A stretch of 64,000 nt of DNA, taken from NCBI GenBank assembly GCA_003223515.1, contig QHVI01000013.1, positions 1-64,000 on the forward strand. Reading direction: 5' to 3'. How positions within the stretch are numbered: the first letter of the stretch is position 1; each line of letters starts with the position of its first letter. Below, piece after piece: positions 31,785 to 40,348 of this stretch. A model generated the notes under the pieces. The model saw only the letters and a list, made by a program, of their open reading frames with translations, was not told the DNA's origin and made no database searches. This DNA comes from Candidatus Angelobacter sp. Gp1-AA117. GTDB lineage: Bacteria > Acidobacteriota > Terriglobia > Terriglobales > Acidobacteriaceae. The position numbers were made by a program, and so were the translations under genes.

Positions 31785-34376
31785 TCAATTTGCGAGATCC
31801 CAGGCCACGATGCGAAATTCGCTGGTGTAGGTGCGTCCATCCACGTCCGGCAGCCACACCTGTTCCGGAGTGGGAAGCATTTCGGTGAGTGTAACTCTTC
31901 CTTCTGTGCTGTCGCTGGACAGCATTCTGCGCACCATCTTGATGAAGATTTCGACATAAACAGGGCTGTCGAAATCGAGATAAAAAGGTTTTACTTCAAC
32001 GCGGACACGAACAAACACGAACCGCGGCAAATTGTTGCGGCGCATCCAGCGTCTCACTGCGAGAAAACGCTCATGTTCGGTTTCCGGATGAACGAAACCC
32101 AGCTCACTTACCAGGAAAGACCATGATTCGCGAGCCACAACCAGCTTGTCGATGGTGATGCGGGGTACGTGCGGCCGGGGGCGAACGATCTTTATCATTT
32201 CAATAGCCGCATGCGAAAGAAGTTCTGAGACAAATTCGATCACATCAAACTTCAGCCTTCCGTCCCAGCTTCTTACGGCCAGGGTCTCTCCGGAATGCTC
32301 CACTGCAAACCCCGCGATCGAGACCACGCGGGACCTTGGAGCATTCGCAACGGGCGCGCTGGATACTTCGAGATAGTAATCTTGCGGGGATGTCAAGGCC
32401 GGAGAAGTACGATTTGTGACCCTGGGCCAATGCCGTGGAGGAACCGGTACGGCACGGGCGTCCGGCAGATCGGCTTGAAATGCTTCGAATAGCTCTTCAG
32501 GCCTGTCGTGCTGGGAAGCGGCGAAGGAGAAGCGCAGCGTGTTTTCGGCCATGTGTACTTCACCCAGCACGAACATGTAATCACCACGACGAATTCCCTC
32601 AACGCTGGAGGCGGCGATCATTACATCGGGGCTCTGGTATCTGGCAAACTGCCAGCCAGCGCTGGGGGCAGCAAAGGAATTCTTTATCAGCGGTTTCAAA
32701 ATGGCGCTGGCATATTCCATCCGCTGCTTGTCCCAGTCAACGCCCAGAATGGCTTCCCATCGGCTTTGGAATTCCGGTGCTACCTGATTGAACAGCTTCT
32801 GCACCGGATCGAAGATCAGTGGCTCGATCCTGGCCCAGAACTGCAGCAGGTCCACTCTGGGACTGTTATTCTTCTGCGCGAGTTCTTCATATATCTCGTG
32901 GAATCTGTTGCGATAGGCGGTCGCTGCCTGATAGCTGAACCAGCGTGCGCTGTTGAGCAGCAGTGACAGCGGCGCGCCCAGAGATGCAACCAACTCCGCG
33001 CCAATCTCCACCTGCACGTTACGCCGGCAATCCTGGTAGACCAACGTACGGGAAGCATACATAGCTCCGGCAGATTTCATGGCTGAGCGGTTGGTCAGCC
33101 GTGTGAAGGTGTCGTCCAACTCTGAAAGCGCGTTCTCCAGTAATTCGGGGTGGCCGGCCGCGCGACAGACCTTTTCCCTGATATTTTCAAGTTGCTGTAG
33201 CTCCTTCAGCCATGGCTGGCGCAACTCTTCTCTTTCAATTTTCTCCAGCAGTTCCTGCAATTTCTGCTCTGGATGCAGACAATAAGGAAGTTCCAGGGCC
33301 CAGGAGATAATTCCGCGGGCGGCATAGGCCTGCAGGATGCCATAGACCTGCCCTTCAGTGCGCAGGCCGTATTGAGATATGGCAATCACCTTCTGGGCAA
33401 TCTCCCTGGCGGTAGACTCTCCATTGCAACATTCGAGAATAGCGGCGTGAACCGCTGATAAATGGGAGACTGGCCCAGAGGAGTAAAGCACGCCTGTTTC
33501 CAGGCGGAAGAAGGGCAGCAGGCGGGGCACGAACCAGGGCCGCAGTGACTTGATAGCAGAGATTTTTTCGGCCAAGGCCTCAATGCACCAGTTTTCAAAG
33601 TAGACGGAAGATTTTGATAACAGAGCAGGGCCGGGACGGACTGACAGAGGGTCTTTACTATCAACTAGTTTTGCCCAGCCTACCGGGCCGAAGAAGCCAA
33701 TCGTGTCATTCTTCAAGCAATACCGCTGGAGATAACTGGCGATGAGTTCTTCATTCTGCCTCTCCTTGAAGCCGCGTTTTGCCGGCACATCCTGCCGGGC
33801 TGCAAACGCTGCCATAACACGGCGCAGCGCAGCGCGATTCTGGAGAAGAACGGCCTGGCGGAATTCAGAATCAGCAGCGATTCTTCTGATCTTTGCTGAT
33901 AATTCCAGCCTCTCCATTTGGAATTGGCCGATGAACTGTACCTTTGCTTCTTCTATCCGGGCAAAGAGCATGGCAAGTTCCTGCGTGATGCTATCGGCTG
34001 CAGTCCCCGTTGGTTCCGGAGCTTTTCCCTTGTTCAGTTGTTTGAGGGCGCGCTGAAGAGATTTTCTGTGTGCCTGGTCAGTGGTGTTATCCAGCAGAAG
34101 CCGAAGTGCAGCAATGTTTTTGTTGATCTTGTCAGTGCCCCCCTGCTCCAATAAAAACAGGTGATTTGTGGCCGCTACGATTGCAGGAGTGGCCAGTTGT
34201 TGCGGTAGATCGAAAGGAAATCCGGCGCTGCGCAGGCAGATCGATCGCCAGAATGCCCACTGTTCACCTGGTATTTTGACCAGGTGCGGCGGCAGCGAAC
34301 CAGTCGCTGAAACCACCGCTGCCTCTTGTGTGACAGCAGAGTTCATGAAGGAAGCCATTGCCCGTGGAGAGTTCAT
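31785..34376 (-). CDS. LanB-like dehydratase N-domain protein (copy 2)
   Basis: The 863-residue paralog of the protein at 23771-26365 has the same motifs in the same order: LVKIPGEQWAFWRSICLRSA, RYCLKNDTIGFFGPVGWAKL, SAGAMYASRTLVYQDCRRNV, SPDVMIAASSVEGIRRGDYM and LTEMLPTPEQVWL. The two proteins differ mostly in the N-terminal 60-200 residues, where copy 2 has a longer helical stretch. It also lacks the C-terminal elimination domain. It lies 102 bases before the FAAL-NRPS gene. Two such genes suggest two separate aminoacyl transfers or a heterodimer. In-frame ATGs at 34376, 34358 and 34346 are all possible starts and none has a clear ribosome site. No precursor peptide gene was seen beside it. 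Confidence 0.82.
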   Translation of the reverse strand: MNSPRAMASFMNSAVTQEAAVVSATGSLPPHLVKIPGEQWAFWRSICLRSAGFPFDLPQQLATPAIVAATNHLFLLEQGGTDKINKNIAALRLLLDNTTDQAHRKSLQRALKQLNKGKAPEPTGTAADSITQELAMLFARIEEAKVQFIGQFQMERLELSAKIRRIAADSEFRQAVLLQNRAALRRVMAAFAARQDVPAKRGFKERQNEELIASYLQRYCLKNDTIGFFGPVGWAKLVDSKDPLSVRPGPALLSKSSVYFENWCIEALAEKISAIKSLRPWFVPRLLPFFRLETGVLYSSGPVSHLSAVHAAILECCNGESTAREIAQKVIAISQYGLRTEGQVYGILQAYAARGIISWALELPYCLHPEQKLQELLEKIEREELRQPWLKELQQLENIREKVCRAAGHPELLENALSELDDTFTRLTNRSAMKSAGAMYASRTLVYQDCRRNVQVEIGAELVASLGAPLSLLLNSARWFSYQAATAYRNRFHEIYEELAQKNNSPRVDLLQFWARIEPLIFDPVQKLFNQVAPEFQSRWEAILGVDWDKQRMEYASAILKPLIKNSFAAPSAGWQFARYQSPDVMIAASSVEGIRRGDYMFVLGEVHMAENTLRFSFAASQHDRPEELFEAFQADLPDARAVPVPPRHWPRVTNRTSPALTSPQDYYLEVSSAPVANAPRSRVVSIAGFAVEHSGETLAVRSWDGRLKFDVIEFVSELLSHAAIEMIKIVRPRPHVPRITIDKLVVARESWSFLVSELGFVHPETEHERFLAVRRWMRRNNLPRFVFVRVRVEVKPFYLDFDSPVYVEIFIKMVRRMLSSDSTEGRVTLTEMLPTPEQVWLPDVDGRTYTSEFRIVAWDLAN

Positions 34377-34533
34377 GGGGTTTCGCTATTGCAGATTAGA
34401 AATGAACGAACAAATAGAGGCCATTAGCAGCGAGAGGAACAACAGGGCATAACCTCATTCAGTCGCGCCGGAAGGTACACCCTCATCAATGCAATTCCGA
34501 ACACATAACCGGAAGCTTCGTCAATCCGATGTT

Positions 34534-36984
34534 TTATTCATAGCGCAGCACCACCAGCGGGTCCACTCGTGTGGCGCGCAGCGCAGGAATGTAGCTGGCC
34601 AGCAGGCCAACCGAAGCCAGAGCCACACAAGCAATCAGGTAACACAATGGAGCGCGGGACGGCACTTCATAAAGCAGGGCTGCGACAAAACCGCCCAGCG
34701 CCAAAGCGCCGGCTATTCCTATACTCACTCCCGCGAGTACCAGCTTGATGCCACGTTCCATTACCAGCCATAATACGTCTTTACGGGTGGCGCCCAACGC
34801 CTGGCGAACGCCAATCTCGTGTAAGCGCTGGACCACCACATAGGCTATGACGCCGTACAAGCCCACAGCAGTGAGAAACAGAGCAATTCCGGCAAAAATA
34901 GTTAACAGGATTGTCTGAAAACGGGCGAGACCCAGGTCCAGCGCCAAGTGATCCTCCATGCTGCGCGCGTTATACAAAGCGGTCGCTGGATCCATTCCGG
35001 AGAGGACTTTGCGTACCTCAGAAGCGAGATTGCCGGAATCAGTGGACGTCCTTATCACCAGCGTTGGCGGTCCTGCCATGAGCTGGGGCAGCGGAAGATA
35101 ATAAGAAGGTGTGGGCGCGGCCCGAAGATTGCTTCTCCGGATATCACCAACTACGCCGACTATCTCTCGTGTCCTGTAGTTCTCGCGTCCAGCCTCAGCT
35201 ATCTCGACTGTGATGCGTTTGCCGATAGGATTTTCGTCAGGGAAGTACTTCCTGGCGAACTCCTGGGTGATGATCGCAACCGGGAGTGAGTCGCGCCGGT
35301 CGCGTTGGTCGAAGGTCCTGCCGCTAATGAGCGGAATCTGCATCGTTTCGAAATATCCCGAAGCAACCAGATAGAACCCGGAAGTGGGTTGGTTTTGTTT
35401 GGGTGCAGGATGGTCCACCAGGTCGAAAGTGGAAGCGTACACATCGTTATACAGCGGAAGAGGGCGTGTGCCGGACGCCGAAACCACACCGGGCAATACC
35501 CGCAAGCGGTTGAAAAGCTCTCCAACAAAGCGGTCTGCCTGGTCGTGGGTATACCGAGTTTCAGACAGATCAAATCTGGCGGTCAACAGGCCGGTAGGAT
35601 TGAATCCCAGGTTCGCATGGGAGAGGCGCTGGAAGCTACGTACCAGAAGACCTGCAACGATCACCAGCATGACACCTAGCGCAGTTTCAGCAACGACCAG
35701 GGTGGAACGAAGCCGGTGCTGGCCCGGCCCCGCAGTACTGGTCCTGCCGCCCTCACGCATGTTTTCCGTCAAATCGGGTTTGGAGACATGCAACGCGGGC
35801 GCCAGACCAAAAAGGATGCCGGTCAGCAGGGCGATAGCAGTTGTAAAAAGCAGGACACGCAGGTCTATCCCAATGTCTTGAGCACGTGGCAAGTTGCTGG
35901 GATAAAGGTGGAGGAATCCGGAGAGAGCCCCATAGGCCACACCAATTCCCGCCGCTGCCCCGATAAGCGCAAGCACGAGAGATTCCGTGACAAGCTGGCG
36001 GACAATCCGAGAACGGCTCGCTCCTATCGCCAGGCGCAAAGCGATCTCACGAGCCCGTCCGGTGCTGCGGGCCAACAGCAGATTGGCCACATTGGCGCAG
36101 GCAATCAAAAGCACCAGGCTCACGGCTGCGAACAAAATCATCAAGGGAGTACGCGTATCACCCACGATGAATTCGAGCTCCGGCCGGACAGCAATACTCA
36201 TAGAGCTGTTGGAATCCGGATATTCCCCTGCCAAAGCGCGTGCAATGGACGCCATTTCAGCATTTGCCCGTTCCTGTGTAACCCCGGGCCGCAGACGGGC
36301 AATTGCGCCCAGATGATGGTTGTCGCGCTGCCTTGCCGGTGGGTATTTCTTTTGCTGTTCAAGGTAGTGGGCGAATGTGAACCACAAATCAATGGGTTCA
36401 GCACGGACAGGGAATTGGAAGCCCTGAGGCATCACGCCGACAATGGAAACAGCCACGCCATTCAGGTTGACTGTTTTTCCAAGAACATCACGACCAGCAT
36501 TGAAATGAGAGCGCCAGAAACGATCGCTCAGAACAGCCACATATGGTCCGGCCAGATCTTCATTGTCAGTGAAACCGCGTCCCAGGGAGGGACTCACCCC
36601 CAACAGGTCGAACAGGCTCGCAGATACAGTTTCGACCTGTACATGGGCTGCCCGCGGACCTTCAGTCATGGTGAGGCTGCTGCTGTAAAACGCAGCGGCC
36701 TGAAGAGTGCGGCTGCGCGCGCGCACATCTTCGAAATCAGGATAGGAGAAGGTTCCTCCGGAGGGAGCAGGGGCGCCATACCTGGGATCAGACTCGCTCA
36801 CGTCCACCAATTGCTGCGGATCATGAAATGGCAGTGGCCGCAGTAATACTGCATTCACTACGCTGAACATCGCAGTAGTCGCCCCAATCCCGACCGCCAG
36901 AGTAATGATGGCAACGGCGGTGAAACCTCCAGCATGGAGCAAGCTACGGATGGCATAGCGAACTTCTCGTACGAAGGTTTCCAC
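34534..36984 (-). CDS. ADOP-type MacB/FtsX ABC permease
   Basis: The 816-residue permease has the family opening VREVRYAIRSLLHAGGF with TLAVGIGATTAMFSVVNAVL in the first helix. A MacB-like periplasmic domain and an FtsX core of three helices (around residues 285-410) follow. A second periplasmic domain and C-terminal FtsX helices ending VDPLVVLRYE complete it. These fused permeases (ADOP, Acidobacteria-duplicated orphan permease) are highly multiplied in Acidobacteriota and usually lack an adjacent ATPase, as here. They probably export or sense peptides or antibiotics; a role in self-resistance is inferred. I chose the GTG at 36982-36984 because GGGAGGA lies five bases upstream; the longer frame to 37026 runs into a repeated sequence. 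Confidence 0.88.
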   Translation of the reverse strand: METFVREVRYAIRSLLHAGGFTAVAIITLAVGIGATTAMFSVVNAVLLRPLPFHDPQQLVDVSESDPRYGAPAPSGGTFSYPDFEDVRARSRTLQAAAFYSSSLTMTEGPRAAHVQVETVSASLFDLLGVSPSLGRGFTDNEDLAGPYVAVLSDRFWRSHFNAGRDVLGKTVNLNGVAVSIVGVMPQGFQFPVRAEPIDLWFTFAHYLEQQKKYPPARQRDNHHLGAIARLRPGVTQERANAEMASIARALAGEYPDSNSSMSIAVRPELEFIVGDTRTPLMILFAAVSLVLLIACANVANLLLARSTGRAREIALRLAIGASRSRIVRQLVTESLVLALIGAAAGIGVAYGALSGFLHLYPSNLPRAQDIGIDLRVLLFTTAIALLTGILFGLAPALHVSKPDLTENMREGGRTSTAGPGQHRLRSTLVVAETALGVMLVIVAGLLVRSFQRLSHANLGFNPTGLLTARFDLSETRYTHDQADRFVGELFNRLRVLPGVVSASGTRPLPLYNDVYASTFDLVDHPAPKQNQPTSGFYLVASGYFETMQIPLISGRTFDQRDRRDSLPVAIITQEFARKYFPDENPIGKRITVEIAEAGRENYRTREIVGVVGDIRRSNLRAAPTPSYYLPLPQLMAGPPTLVIRTSTDSGNLASEVRKVLSGMDPATALYNARSMEDHLALDLGLARFQTILLTIFAGIALFLTAVGLYGVIAYVVVQRLHEIGVRQALGATRKDVLWLVMERGIKLVLAGVSIGIAGALALGGFVAALLYEVPSRAPLCYLIACVALASVGLLASYIPALRATRVDPLVVLRYE

Positions 36985-36997
36985 GTTTCCTCCCAGG

Positions 36998-37073
36998 TTC
37001 CAGTAACGCCGGTGTAGATTGTACATGTGCCGGCAAGCGTCTGGTGTAGCTGTAACTAGAGTTGTTTCATAAA
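36998..37073. repeat. 76-bp repeat, copy A (upstream of the ADOP permease)
   Basis: This segment matches 39178-39252 with one indel and roughly 84 percent identity by eye. It begins TTCCAGTAACGC, contains AAGCGTCTGGTGT and ends AACTAGAGTTGTTTCATAAA. It lies just upstream of the ribosome site of the permease gene. A shared promoter or leader, or a recombination scar, would both fit. Confidence 0.75.
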
Positions 37074-37222
37074 TAGCTTTGCACAGCAGAATATTTGCTC
37101 GGGGGCATTATAGCCCCGACCTATTGGAACCGCTATTTTCGCGTGGTCTAAAGATTCTCTGAATCTCGCACGGATATAACGGGTGCAGCCCTTGCCAGGT
37201 TAGAAGAGGCTGACAGGAAGAT

Positions 37223-37258
37223 AAAGAGTGGCGAACCCGCAGTGGCTCGCCACTCTTT
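37223..37258 (-). terminator. Strong hairpin terminator after the DUF1111 gene
   Basis: A perfect 12-bp stem (AAAGAGTGGCGA with TCGCCACTCTTT) encloses a 12-base loop and begins 3 bases beyond the stop codon of the DUF1111 gene. It is followed on the minus strand by an A/T-rich stretch but not a long T run. The position is right for ending the DUF1111 transcript and separating it from the ADOP/LanB/FAAL genes. Confidence 0.75.
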
Positions 37259-37261
37259 CAG

Positions 37262-39055
37262 TTACAGTGAACGCAGGAAGTTGAGAACATCCTGCTTTTG
37301 AGTCACGGTAAGGCTATTGAATTTAGAGACGACCGTGCAGGCCTCCGACGCCGACATCTGCTGGTCGCCGGACATGTCGCCAGCAGGGGCAATGCAGTGG
37401 TCCTTAATCGCCTGGACCAGGTTGTTATCCCGGCCATCGTGGAGAAAGAAGAGCCGCTGGCCAAGACCCCAGAGCGGCGCTGTTCGGAATTGGTCTCCGG
37501 CAGCTCGGCCCTGCTTCACGCCATCAGCGAGTCCGCCCATGTGGTGCAGCGCAAAGTCGGAGAAGGGATGGAACTCTGCGTTGTCCATGCTCGGAGTAGT
37601 AGATGGTCCTGTGTGCAGGGTTTGCGAATGGCAAAGGGCACAGCCAATATTCGGCATCCCCGATGTCGCTGGTGCACCGAGAATGGTGGTTCCGAATATA
37701 GCCGCTCCATCCAGCACAGTTGCGTCCACTTTATTACAGTTCGCAAATCCAGTCGTAGGGTTGACGTCGCTGTTGAAGTTACAGATTGCGGGAGCGGCGT
37801 TGAGGCGCATGAAGATCGCGAAGTTCTCGATATTGGTTGAGATCTTCGAGGTCACTCCCGGCTCGTCGGGCGATGGTTCTGACGTTGGAAGCGGGCCTGT
37901 GAGGGCTTCGATCTGGTTTCCGGTGAGGGACTGCGTCACGTCCTCTGGCAATTGGTTGACGTTGGTGCAATTGGGAAAGTTCCCGTATGTTCTCTCCGTG
38001 GGAAACATCTCATTGGTCACACCCATCTCCACATTGGAAGCCTCGCCAGAGAACGTGAGCAAAGACTTGATCTGCGCCTTCCATCCGAAACGGGTGATGG
38101 TTTGATCGTTTTCGCTGCGATTGAACACGCCAAATTTGATGTCTGTAATGCCCAAATTCGAGGCGAGGGTTTTTGCTGCGCCGGCGTTACTTTCCAGGAT
38201 AGGTTCTGGCACGTTCTCGACAAAGCCAACTCCGAAAGTTGGGGTGGGAATCCGGAATATAAGATTGTTGTTCTTCTCCTGAGTCTGAAAGTCCACCTGG
38301 CTGATGGCGCAACTTGAGGGGGCGTCCGTGCGTCCGGCAATGACAAAAAGTTGTGCCACAGCGCCGGGTGGCACAGCAGCGGCGTTGCCGTTGGCTGCAG
38401 CTCCCCTGGGGAAGCGCACCTCGACTAACGGGCCGGTTGCCTGCCGCTCCAGGAGGAAGTCGGGGATGGAATTGGTTGCATTTCTGTCTCTTGCAGCCAC
38501 GATCTGCGGGTTAGTTTCCGATGAGAACTTTACCCCCGTCGGGGACAACGAAGTACAGAAGGAACCAACGCAACCTGGGCTGCTGCCGCCAATGGCGGGC
38601 TGGGAGTGGCAATCGAAGCAGCTTAAGGCATTGAAGGACGGCCCAAGGCCCCTGATAAATTTACCTGCGGTCCCTGAATTATCTGTTCCGTTGACGCTGG
38701 CGGGCGTTTCGAAGACGCTCAGACCTTCGAACCACGTAGCCAACAGGTTGCCTGCGGTGGCCAAGTTAAGGGTGGCGCCAAAGACTTGACCAGCGCCGTC
38801 GGCAGGGGGTGCGGGTGCCACGGATCGAGGTTGCACAAAGTCTATACAAGGTGTCTCCGGAAACTTGGCTCCGACTACTGGACAATCCGCGAGAAGATCA
38901 GTGGCGAATTGCATTTTGCCAGTGGGCCGTACTCCTGGGTCAGTAACCGTCGCCGCCGTTGTTTGAGCCTGGAGCGCATTCACCAGGATTGCAAATGTCA
39001 ATAGCGCTATAGCAATACAAGCGCGTTGCAGAAAGCTGTTTTTTTTGCAAGACAT
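37262..39055 (-). CDS. DUF1111 di-heme c-type oxidoreductase, exported
   Basis: The 597-residue protein has a signal peptide (CIAIALLTFAILVNALQAQ). The family motif GLGPSFNALSCFDCHSQPAI carries a first CxxCH heme site near residue 145, and CALCHSQTLHTGPS carries a second near residue 475. The segment LWGLGQRLFFLHDGR with a late His is typical of DUF1111 'thiol oxidoreductase/di-heme' proteins related to MauG and cytochrome c peroxidases. It should act in the periplasm; the substrate is unknown. The ATG at 39053-39055 has GGGAG upstream; the longer frame to 39259 runs back through the repeated leader. Its presence inside an NRPS locus is unusual. Confidence 0.85.
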   Translation of the reverse strand: MSCKKNSFLQRACIAIALLTFAILVNALQAQTTAATVTDPGVRPTGKMQFATDLLADCPVVGAKFPETPCIDFVQPRSVAPAPPADGAGQVFGATLNLATAGNLLATWFEGLSVFETPASVNGTDNSGTAGKFIRGLGPSFNALSCFDCHSQPAIGGSSPGCVGSFCTSLSPTGVKFSSETNPQIVAARDRNATNSIPDFLLERQATGPLVEVRFPRGAAANGNAAAVPPGAVAQLFVIAGRTDAPSSCAISQVDFQTQEKNNNLIFRIPTPTFGVGFVENVPEPILESNAGAAKTLASNLGITDIKFGVFNRSENDQTITRFGWKAQIKSLLTFSGEASNVEMGVTNEMFPTERTYGNFPNCTNVNQLPEDVTQSLTGNQIEALTGPLPTSEPSPDEPGVTSKISTNIENFAIFMRLNAAPAICNFNSDVNPTTGFANCNKVDATVLDGAAIFGTTILGAPATSGMPNIGCALCHSQTLHTGPSTTPSMDNAEFHPFSDFALHHMGGLADGVKQGRAAGDQFRTAPLWGLGQRLFFLHDGRDNNLVQAIKDHCIAPAGDMSGDQQMSASEACTVVSKFNSLTVTQKQDVLNFLRSL

Positions 39056-39177
39056 GAAGTCTCCCTTTTTCGCAGTGCCCCTTTTTGGCACTTGTGGGTT
39101 TCTTGGACAGATTGGTTGGAGATAGAGAGGTGCAAACACCCACTGAAGGGTCGGGAGGCAGAGTGTTTGCTCCTGAG

Positions 39178-39252
39178 TTCCAGTAACGCTGGCGTAGATC
39201 TGCATGTGCACGTAAGCGTCTGGTGTGGCCGTAACTAGAGTTGTTTCATAAA
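39178..39252. repeat. 75-bp repeat, copy B (upstream of the DUF1111 gene)
   Basis: Partner of the repeat at 36998-37073 in the same orientation, ending with the same AACTAGAGTTGTTTCATAAA. It lies about 120 bases upstream of the DUF1111 start and just after the FkbH-like gene, so it could hold a promoter for a separate transcript. The distance between copies is about 2.2 kb and covers exactly the DUF1111 gene and its terminator. Confidence 0.75.
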
Positions 39253-39267
39253 CTGCCATAATCGGGC

Positions 39268-40344
39268 TTACTCATCTTTGTCCAACTCGACTTGCACGTA
39301 GTGAGGAAAGCAGCAGTCCGTCTGAAAGGTATTATCAAAAAGAATTGTTCCTTCCTCCCGCTGTATCTCTTTAAAGCCTGTCATTTTGTAGGTGATGAGC
39401 ATCATGCGGTTGCGGTCGGTAGGTTTAAACTCCGCAAACACCCGGCACCCGGCATCGCGGGCTTTTTGAAGAATATGATTGATCATGATTGTGCCGACTC
39501 CGCGTGCCATGACCCGGCAGGACATCAACAAGAGTTTTATGATCCAGGCTTCTCTGGTCATGTGTACCAGTGCCAGACCTATGGTGCCGTACGTCCCCCA
39601 TTTGTCTTCGAGGCTGGAGACGAGCAATAAATGGTCATCAGAGACACTTAGCTGGGCCAATTCGTCGTAGGAATAGGTTCGCCCGGTGGTATTGAGTTGA
39701 TGGGTTCGGACCGTGAGTTCTTCCGCGCGCTGCAGATCTGCTTCGCGGGCCCGGCGAATGGCAAACTTCATTTGCAATGACGCAAGGAATTCCTCCTGGG
39801 GACCTGCAAACTCCACCTCAGCCCGGTTTCGCGCTGCATCTGCGAGATACATTTTCCTGCGTTGCGCGCTCTCTTCTGTAATGAACCGGGGAGTAAATTC
39901 GGGCCGCTCGATAAGCCCATCCAACTCCGAGGCGTCGAGCGTGAGGACCTCAGGGAGAGAAGATTCCACTTCTTCTCTCTCGAAGTTTTGATCGTCAATG
40001 AATGCCACCGCGTCCATGCCTATATTCACCTGTTTTACGATGCCGGCAATGTTCGAAGACTTGGAGTTCCAGTTGATTTCCGGATAGATAAAGAACTCGT
40101 CAATGCCGAATTCGCGGAGCTTTGCCATGGCCAGATCATGCTCATTCCTGCTGGCGATAGAATTCAGTATTCCCCGGGAGTCCAGGACTTGAAGCACCTG
40201 TTGAACTTTGTCGCGCAGGCGGACCTTTTCATCTTCCAGGAGCGTTCCATGCCACACGGTTTCATCCAGATCCCAGATAAGAAGCTTTACTTTCTGTCGT
40301 GCCGCCACAGGGGCAGTGGGTGCGGCTACATCCGGCATTTGCAT
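39268..40344 (-). CDS. FkbH-like HAD-IIIC phosphatase/acyltransferase
   Basis: The 358-residue protein opens with the HAD motif LLIWDLDETVWHGTLL near residue 20 (nucleophile and acid/base Asp in DLDET). It continues with the FkbH-type SIASRNEHDLAMAKL and AVAFIDDQNFEREEV, then a GNAT-like C-terminal half. In FK520-type pathways this enzyme dephosphorylates 1,3-bisphosphoglycerate and loads a glyceryl unit onto a free ACP, the first step to hydroxy- or methoxymalonyl-ACP. It groups with a free ACP, an acyl-CoA dehydrogenase and a broken hydroxyacyl-CoA dehydrogenase. The ATG at 40342-40344 has GAGG upstream; the frame to 40410 overlaps the upstream gene. Confidence 0.9.
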   Translation of the reverse strand: MQMPDVAAPTAPVAARQKVKLLIWDLDETVWHGTLLEDEKVRLRDKVQQVLQVLDSRGILNSIASRNEHDLAMAKLREFGIDEFFIYPEINWNSKSSNIAGIVKQVNIGMDAVAFIDDQNFEREEVESSLPEVLTLDASELDGLIERPEFTPRFITEESAQRRKMYLADAARNRAEVEFAGPQEEFLASLQMKFAIRRAREADLQRAEELTVRTHQLNTTGRTYSYDELAQLSVSDDHLLLVSSLEDKWGTYGTIGLALVHMTREAWIIKLLLMSCRVMARGVGTIMINHILQKARDAGCRVFAEFKPTDRNRMMLITYKMTGFKEIQREEGTILFDNTFQTDCCFPHYVQVELDKDE

Positions 40345-40348
40345 AACC

